10,625 nucleotides of DNA from JAKEHA01 sp035687255 (GTDB taxonomy: Bacteria; Krumholzibacteriota; Krumholzibacteriia; WVZY01; JAKEHA01): positions 1-10,625 of the forward strand of contig DASRYI010000234.1 of the NCBI GenBank assembly GCA_035687255.1, written 5' to 3'. This document shows, piece after piece, positions 6,268-10,625 of this stretch (positions are counted from its first letter, which is position 1; each line of letters opens with the position of its first letter). The notes under the pieces were generated by a model. It had not been told where the DNA came from. It was given only the letters and a program-made list of their open reading frames with translations, and ran no database searches. A program made the translations under genes and the position numbers.

Positions 6268-8526
6268 TCAGAAACGGAATGAGAGCCCGAACATCCAGTT
6301 GCGTCCGGGCATGCGATAGCGGGCAAGCTCCTCGTACGCCCGGTCGAAGATGTTGTTCACCTTCACCGACGCCGTCATGGTGCGGTTGATGTGATATTGC
6401 GCGTTGGCATTGAAGACCCAGTAGGCGGCGGGCAGCGATTTTTCGAACAGGAACACTTCCTCGATCTTGCTGCGGTAGCGCGCGTCGCCGTGAAGCTGCC
6501 AGCGCCCCAGCCCCAGATCTGCGCCGAAGTTGGCGGTGTGCCGCGGCCGGTACGCAAGAATGTCGTCGGTACGACCTGGTGACTGGTCGCGTGCATCCAG
6601 GAACGTGTAGTTGGCGGAGAGCGAAAGTGCATCGAACGTCGAAGTGACGGTGGTCTCCACGCCGGCCATGTCCGCGGAGTTGAGGTTGCGCACCTGATAG
6701 ACTGACTCGGACACACCCAGCTCCTTCGAGATGTCGACCCAGTAGATCATGTCCTCGTAGTGGTAATTGAAGCCGGCGACATCCAGGCCCAGCATGGGAT
6801 GCGGAGTCCAGTGCACGCCGATTTCCTCGGAGTCGACGATGTGTTCGGCGCCGAGGTTCGGGTTGGGAATGAACAGGATGTCGCCGCCCAGCTCGCGCTG
6901 CAGAAAACGCTCCGCGATGGTGGGCGCGCGAAACGCCTGCGCAAACAGGGTGCGCAGCGCGAACGTCTTCGTCGGCGACCACACCAGCGCCACCTTGGGA
7001 CTGAGCTGTTCCAGCGTCTCCCCTCCCACCAGATGATTCCAGTCGTAGCGAACGCCCAGCGTGGTGGTCACCGTCTTCGAGAGATTGATGTCGTCCTGCG
7101 CAAACACGGCGTAGTTGTTGATCTGATGATCTCCATAGAGAATGGTGTCGGGTGACGACTGCACGTAGTCAACCTGGACATCCACGCCCGCCACCAGGCG
7201 GTTCCATCCGGCCAGCCGCCGGTCCACCTGGGTGATGAACCCTACCTTGTCGCCGAGAATCTGCGTCGTCAACCCTTCCGGAATCCCCGAAATCGATTCC
7301 GTCTGGTTGAACTGCGTGTTCTGTTCGTGATGGTAGTAGTACATGCGCGTCGAGAGACGCGTGTGATCGCCGTTGAGCGCGGTGTAGTGCAGGTCGGCGC
7401 TGGCGTAGTCCTTCTGTTGCCTGTCGTCCCTGTACGAGTCGCGAACCTGAAGCGGATGATTGGCGTCCAGCCACACGTGCGGGTAGTCATTATTGGCGTG
7501 CCCGCCGCCCAGCGTCAGTTCCAGTGTGCGCTGGGCATTGATGTTGAACATGAGCTTGCCGTACAGATCGTAGAACGTATACGCGGTGTTCTCGCTGAAT
7601 CCGTCCGACGACTTGCGGCTGGCGCTCAGCAGGTAGCGCAGGTCGCGCTTCGAATGGCCGAGCGGACCCGACAGGTCGGCGGTGACCTCGCTCTGCAACG
7701 GCGTGCTGTTGGTGTAGCGATACTGCGGCGAGGGCTGTTCGAAGAATCCCAGCTTCATGTCGAGACGCGCGACGGTTTCCTTTCCCGGTTTGCGCGTGAT
7801 CACATTGACCACACCGCCCATGGCGGTCGACCCGTACAGGCTGGAAAAGGCGCCCTTGACGATTTCGACATGATCCACGAACTGCGTGGGCACCAGACTC
7901 CAGAAAGCGCCGCCCGAATCCGACGTCAGCGCCGGGCGTCCGTCCACCAGCAGCAGCACGCGGTTGCCCACGCCGCCGCCGGCCACGTCCGAACTTCCGC
8001 GAATCTGCATCGACTGCACCGAGATGCCCGTGCTGCGGTACACATTGAGTCCGCCCACGGCGTCGATGGCCTGATCGAAGGTGGCCGGCTGCCGGTTGTC
8101 GATGTCGGTCTGGTCCACCACCGCGACGCTGGCGGGGGCCATGCGCACCGTCTGTTCGACGCGGGTGGCCGTCACCACCACCGGGTCCACGTGCACGGGA
8201 GCCGGCACGAGCGCCGCGTCCACCCGGGTGGTGTCTCCGGCGCTCAACGTGACGTCGGTTTCGAAGCTCCTGTGCCCGATGCGCGAAATCACGATGTGGT
8301 AGCTGCCAACCGGAAGACCGTGCAGGAGAAAGTCACCGCGCATGTCGGTCATGGTGCCACCCATTTTCACCACCACCACATTACAGAAGGTCAGGGGATC
8401 ACCGGTCTTTGCGTCCCGAACATGCCCGGCCAGCGTGCCCGTATTCTGGGCGTGCGCGGGCGCGGCACCGGCCACCAGGGCCAGCACCAGAACGGGGCAC
8501 ACGATGACAATGCGGCGGAGGCGCAC
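6268..8526 (-). CDS. TonB-dependent outer-membrane receptor
   Basis: 752-residue outer-membrane beta-barrel that imports a ligand using TonB-ExbB-ExbD energy; the ligand is not identifiable from sequence. A signal peptide (1-26, ending AHA before Q27) is followed by a carboxypeptidase-regulatory-like beta-sandwich (about 29-107; GHVRDAKTGDPL opening), as is frequent in FCB receptors. A TonB-box-like segment PVVVTATR lies at 115-122. The plug (about 129-247) contains MQIRGSSD, VLLLVDGRPAL, VEIVKGAFSSLYGSTAMGGVVNV and ITRKP, all standard plug motifs of the BtuB/CirA/FepA type. The rest is barrel, with DDINLSKTVTTTLGVRYDW, FRAPTIAERF and a terminal Phe (FGLSFRF) for Bam recognition. The start is GTG 8526-8524; it is the most upstream possible start, because an in-frame stop lies at 8565-8563 with no start codon between. 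It has no evident Shine-Dalgarno, and a 12-codon frame ends one base before it. No siderophore, cobalamin or TonB-system genes are adjacent. Confidence 0.95.
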   Translation of the reverse strand: MRLRRIVIVCPVLVLALVAGAAPAHAQNTGTLAGHVRDAKTGDPLTFCNVVVVKMGGTMTDMRGDFLLHGLPVGSYHIVISRIGHRSFETDVTLSAGDTTRVDAALVPAPVHVDPVVVTATRVEQTVRMAPASVAVVDQTDIDNRQPATFDQAIDAVGGLNVYRSTGISVQSMQIRGSSDVAGGGVGNRVLLLVDGRPALTSDSGGAFWSLVPTQFVDHVEIVKGAFSSLYGSTAMGGVVNVITRKPGKETVARLDMKLGFFEQPSPQYRYTNSTPLQSEVTADLSGPLGHSKRDLRYLLSASRKSSDGFSENTAYTFYDLYGKLMFNINAQRTLELTLGGGHANNDYPHVWLDANHPLQVRDSYRDDRQQKDYASADLHYTALNGDHTRLSTRMYYYHHEQNTQFNQTESISGIPEGLTTQILGDKVGFITQVDRRLAGWNRLVAGVDVQVDYVQSSPDTILYGDHQINNYAVFAQDDINLSKTVTTTLGVRYDWNHLVGGETLEQLSPKVALVWSPTKTFALRTLFAQAFRAPTIAERFLQRELGGDILFIPNPNLGAEHIVDSEEIGVHWTPHPMLGLDVAGFNYHYEDMIYWVDISKELGVSESVYQVRNLNSADMAGVETTVTSTFDALSLSANYTFLDARDQSPGRTDDILAYRPRHTANFGADLGLGRWQLHGDARYRSKIEEVFLFEKSLPAAYWVFNANAQYHINRTMTASVKVNNIFDRAYEELARYRMPGRNWMFGLSFRF

Positions 8527-8527
8527 G

Positions 8528-8566
8528 TCAGGCGGCCCGGGATGGGTGTGAGAAAACGTGTTTCAT
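8528..8566 (-). other. 12-codon leader open frame abutting the TonB receptor start
   Basis: ATG 8566-8564 opens MKHVFSHPSRAA and stops at TGA 8530-8528, leaving one base before the receptor's GTG. No Shine-Dalgarno precedes it. The placement would allow translational coupling or re-initiation. It could equally be chance in a short leader; no known attenuator peptide bias (a run of one amino acid) is seen. Confidence 0.3.
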
Positions 8567-8582
8567 GGAAGGGTGGTTGTGT

Positions 8583-8640
8583 TAGGTTCCTCGGCGCCGG
8601 GATTTGCCGGAGCGGCGGCTTGAACCTATCTTCAGGCCGC
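8583..8640 (-). promoter_or_regulatory. Two mutually exclusive stems in the receptor leader
   Basis: Stem A pairs 8615-8624 with 8631-8640 (GCGGCTTGAA / TTCAGGCCGC on the plus strand, one T-G wobble, 6-nt loop). Stem B pairs TAGGTTC (8583-8589) with GAACCTA (8622-8628). They share bases 8622-8628 and cannot form together. In the receptor transcript stem A would come first, near the predicted 5' end. This is the layout of an attenuator or riboswitch-like switch, but no known riboswitch class (for example a B12 box) was recognised. As DNA, either repeat could instead be an operator. Confidence 0.4.
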
Positions 8641-8648
8641 GCTCAGCT

Positions 8649-8677
8649 TAAATAACACTGCCCGGATGGGCCGTCAA
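8649..8677 (-). promoter_or_regulatory. Candidate promoter of the TonB receptor
   Basis: On the minus strand TTGACG (8677-8672) is followed after exactly 17 bp by TATTTA (8654-8649), preceded by TG one base upstream as in extended -10 elements. The -35 matches consensus in five of six positions; the -10 matches in only three. The start would fall near 8642, right at the base of stem A. Confidence 0.45.
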
Positions 8678-8745
8678 GTCGCCGCACGGCACGCGTGCGC
8701 GGGATGCCGCCGGCCGTTTTCTCGTTTCAACCCGATCGATACCTC

Positions 8746-10170
8746 ATGTGCGGAATTCTCGGCTATTGCGCCCCGGAATGGGATCCGGGGCTGGAAAAGT
8801 TCTTCGGGCTGCAGGGCTTCAACCTGCAGCACCGTGGCCAGGAGAACTTCGGCTGTACCTACAGCAACGGGCACAAGTTCTCCCACTTCAAGGATCGCGG
8901 CCTGGTGTCGCAGGTGTTCACCCGGGAGCGGCGTGACCACTTTTCGGACACGCGCCCGCTGATCGCCATTGCACAGACGCGTTACGCCACGGCGGGCGGC
9001 ACCGACGCCATCTCCGCGCAGCCGCACTGGATGACCCTGCTCGACGGATTCTACTCCAATGCCACCAACGGCGACCTTCCCCTGCTGGAGGAAGAGATCC
9101 GCCGCCTGGAGAAGGCCGGCACGGTGATGCTGTCCGGCAACGACGGCGAAGTGATTCTCAAGAAGATCCTGCATGGCGCGCGCGATCAGGGTGGCGACCT
9201 GGTGGCCGGCATCCGCCGCATGATGGAATCGACGCCGGGCGCGTACTCAGGCTGTCTCATGACGCTCACCGAGCTCTACCTCTACCGCGATCCCCACGGG
9301 TTCCGTCCCCTGTATTTCGGGAAGTGGCGGGATGCGGTAGTGTTCGCATCCGAATCGTGCGCGTTCCACGAGCCCGACGCCGAAATCGAGCGCGAGGTGT
9401 ATCCCGGCGAAGTGATCAAGCTCGACATTCACGGTGGACGCGAGCACTTCCAGGCCGTACCCACGCACCAGCCGCGCCAGCAGTGCGTCTTCGAGGCCAT
9501 CTACTTTGCGCGGCCGGACAGCCGCGTGTTCACGGACTCCAAAGAAGTCGGCCACTTCCGCCATCTTCTGGGGCGGCGCCTGGCAACCGAACACCCCGTG
9601 AGCGACGCCGCCGTGGTGCCGGTGCCCGATTCCGGGCGCTACGCCGCCAGCGGCTATGCCAGCGAGAGCGGGCTTCCGCTGCGCGAACTGCTGGTGCGTA
9701 ACCCGTACATCCCGCGCACCTTTCAGATCGCCGGCCAGTCCAACCGCGAAGATCTGGTGCGCCTCAAGTTTACGGTGATGCAGTCGCTGTTGCGGCAGTA
9801 CCGCAAGTTTGTGATCGTGGATGACTCGCTGGTGCGCTCCACGACGCTGCGCAGCCTGATCGGCATGGTGCGCGACGCCGCCCGCGAGGCGGATGTCGAC
9901 CCGCGCTCGATCGAAGTACACGTGCGTATTGCGTCGCCGCCCATCATCGGCTGCTGCTACTACGGAATCGACACGCCCGAGAAGACCGAGCTGGTGGCGG
10001 CCCACCAGAACGTCGAGGAAATCGCCCGGGGGATCGGCGCCGACTCCCTGGCCTACATCTCCCACGAGGGGCTCGACACCGTGACCCGTGAGTTCGGGGA
10101 CCCCGGCGACTTTTGCCGTGCCTGCTTCACCGGCCGGTACCCCACCCGGTACCTCGAACGCTCCCGTTAA
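8746..10170 (+). CDS. purF: Amidophosphoribosyltransferase (glutamine PRPP amidotransferase)
   Basis: Committed step of purine synthesis: transfers ammonia from glutamine to PRPP, giving 5-phosphoribosylamine; cytoplasmic. 474 residues, normal for the family. ATG 8746 is chosen because it places the glutaminase nucleophile at Cys2 (MCGILGY); no Shine-Dalgarno is visible, and GTG 8695 or ATG 8704 would add a short extension. The class II glutaminase domain shows QHRGQE (28-33), TRYATAGG (R79) and an NG pair (N108-G109). The phosphoribosyltransferase domain has VPVPDSGR (about 301-308) and the PRPP loop IVDDSLVRSTT (357-367), where the usual Gly after Arg is Ser365. Cysteines C247 (QQCVFE), C403/C404 (GCCYYGID), C457 and C460 (CRACFTG.YP) match the four 4Fe-4S ligands of the Bacillus-type enzyme, suggesting an oxygen-sensitive cluster. 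It stands alone, with no other pur gene in view. A specialised paralogue is possible but less likely. Confidence 0.93.
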   Translation: MCGILGYCAPEWDPGLEKFFGLQGFNLQHRGQENFGCTYSNGHKFSHFKDRGLVSQVFTRERRDHFSDTRPLIAIAQTRYATAGGTDAISAQPHWMTLLDGFYSNATNGDLPLLEEEIRRLEKAGTVMLSGNDGEVILKKILHGARDQGGDLVAGIRRMMESTPGAYSGCLMTLTELYLYRDPHGFRPLYFGKWRDAVVFASESCAFHEPDAEIEREVYPGEVIKLDIHGGREHFQAVPTHQPRQQCVFEAIYFARPDSRVFTDSKEVGHFRHLLGRRLATEHPVSDAAVVPVPDSGRYAASGYASESGLPLRELLVRNPYIPRTFQIAGQSNREDLVRLKFTVMQSLLRQYRKFVIVDDSLVRSTTLRSLIGMVRDAAREADVDPRSIEVHVRIASPPIIGCCYYGIDTPEKTELVAAHQNVEEIARGIGADSLAYISHEGLDTVTREFGDPGDFCRACFTGRYPTRYLERSR

Positions 10171-10208
10171 ACGCTGCAATACCGGTCAATAAATGCCTTG
10201 TGGACGAC

Positions 10209-10238
10209 CTACCGGGTATGAAGTATGCTCCCCGGTAG
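10209..10238. repeat. Perfect 8-bp inverted repeat downstream of purF
   Basis: CTACCGGG (10209-10216) and CCCGGTAG (10231-10238) flank a 14-nt AT-richer spacer. It starts 38 bp after the purF stop. No T-tract follows, so a classical intrinsic terminator is doubtful. It could stabilise the purF mRNA 3' end, act as a Rho-type stop, or bind a regulator of the RNA-binding-protein gene at 10336. Confidence 0.45.
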
Positions 10239-10323
10239 TGTGTCCGATGGTGCGGGAGATTCTCGTCGGCTTTTGGTTTAGCGTGTTTGATTGGGAGCCT
10301 ATCGCATCGCGGGAACCGTTAAA

Positions 10324-10327
10324 GGAG
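10324..10327 (+). promoter_or_regulatory. Ribosome binding site for the GTG start at 10336
   Basis: GGAG within AAAGGAG lies 8 nt before GTG 10336. It supports this start, which places the N-terminus MSKKLFVGSL exactly at the first RRM strand. Confidence 0.85.
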
Positions 10328-10335
10328 AACGTATC

Positions 10336-10625
10336 GTGTCTAAGAAACTGTTTGTTGGAAGCTTGAGCTGGAACACCACCGACGAGGGGCTCCGGCGCGC
10401 GTTTGAAAAGTTTGGTGAGGTTCTGGAAGCGAAGGTGATCAAGGATCGCGAGACTGACCGCTCCCGCGGGTTTGGTTTCGTCTCCTTCGCGAATCCCAAG
10501 GACGCGATGGATGCGATGGCAGCGATGGACGGCCAGGAACTCGACGGCCGTACCATCAAGGTGAACGAGGCGCAGGAGCGCGAGCGCACCGGTGGCGGTG
10601 GCCCGCGCGGCGGCGGCTTCGGTGG
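10336..10625 (+). CDS. Glycine-rich RRM-type RNA-binding protein (3' end off-window)
   Basis: Small RNA-binding protein with a single RNA recognition motif; 96 codons are visible. The RRM occupies about residues 4-80. RNP2 is LFVGSL (5-10) and RNP1 is RGFGFVSF, with the exposed aromatics that stack on RNA bases. Helix 1 is TDEGLRRAFEKFG and the final strand is TIKVNEA. A Gly/Arg tail begins at about residue 86 (GGGGPRGGGFG) and continues past the window end, as in cyanobacterial Rbp and many FCB-type RRM proteins. Family members are often cold-induced and are thought to act as RNA chaperones; that role is inferred. The 165-bp upstream region separates it from purF, so it probably has its own promoter and a leader of up to about 100 nt; I could not pick a convincing -35/-10 pair. 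Confidence 0.95.
   Translation, partial: MSKKLFVGSLSWNTTDEGLRRAFEKFGEVLEAKVIKDRETDRSRGFGFVSFANPKDAMDAMAAMDGQELDGRTIKVNEAQERERTGGGGPRGGGFG

Noticed and set aside
7327..8655. Plus-strand open frame (442 codons) opposite the TonB receptor
   Set aside because: Low-complexity His/Val/Arg translation with no domain, fully covered by a receptor with strong plug and barrel motifs.
8527..8745. Cobalamin riboswitch in front of the TonB receptor
   Set aside because: No B12 box or the other conserved blocks of that riboswitch are visible on the minus strand; only unclassified stems are present.
1..10625. CRISPR array, transposon, prophage, toxin-antitoxin or tRNA/rRNA gene
   Set aside because: No regularly spaced direct repeats, transposase or integrase motifs, terminal inverted repeats, cloverleaf or rRNA-like sequence were found on reading the window.

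Overview
The window is GC-rich bacterial DNA with six genes and the first 96 codons of a seventh, all in ordinary protein-coding organisation. The strongest taxonomic hint is the secreted protein at 3133-6180. It ends in an 'NPFNPETT...SSGIYFVRM...KIVMLK' domain (FlgD-Ig / type IX-secretion type-A-like), a C-terminus typical of Fibrobacteres-Chlorobi-Bacteroidetes (FCB) relatives and of high-GC candidate phyla such as Eisenbacteria or Krumholzibacteria. With a TonB-dependent receptor that carries a carboxypeptidase-regulatory-like N-terminal domain, and a lipoprotein, this points to a diderm of that broad group. The phylum is inference, not proof.

Left part (1-2842, minus strand): a small lipoprotein (2842-2393), then a free-methionine-R-sulfoxide-reductase-type GAF protein (2176-1688), then, 22 bp further on, a large PAS/histidine-kinase/receiver hybrid that runs off the left edge. 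The last two look like an operon. The kinase's PAS domain carries a ferredoxin-like cysteine cluster, and its visible receiver domain has lost the residues needed for phosphorylation. Together with the methionine-sulfoxide reductase partner, this suggests a redox-responsive signalling unit.

Middle (2843-8526): a roughly 290-bp divergent intergenic region leads into a 1015-residue exported protein on the plus strand. It has a signal peptide, six Asp-box (BNR) repeats, two HYR-like domains, a third cysteine-containing Ig-like domain, a calcium-loop-like motif and the C-terminal sorting domain. A strong hairpin at 6210-6241 separates it from a convergent minus-strand TonB-dependent outer-membrane receptor (8526-6268).

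Right part (8527-10625): the receptor has a promoter-like sequence (8677-8649) and a leader of about 115 nt. The leader contains two mutually exclusive stems and a 12-codon open frame that stops one base before the receptor's GTG start. Divergently placed is purF (amidophosphoribosyltransferase, Fe-S type) at 8746-10170, then a hairpin at 10209-10238, then a glycine-rich RRM RNA-binding protein that starts at 10336 and is cut by the window end.

I see no CRISPR array, rRNA, tRNA, transposase, phage gene or recognisable defence system. The least ordinary signals are the PAS cysteine cluster beside the sulfoxide reductase and the structured leader of the TonB receptor.
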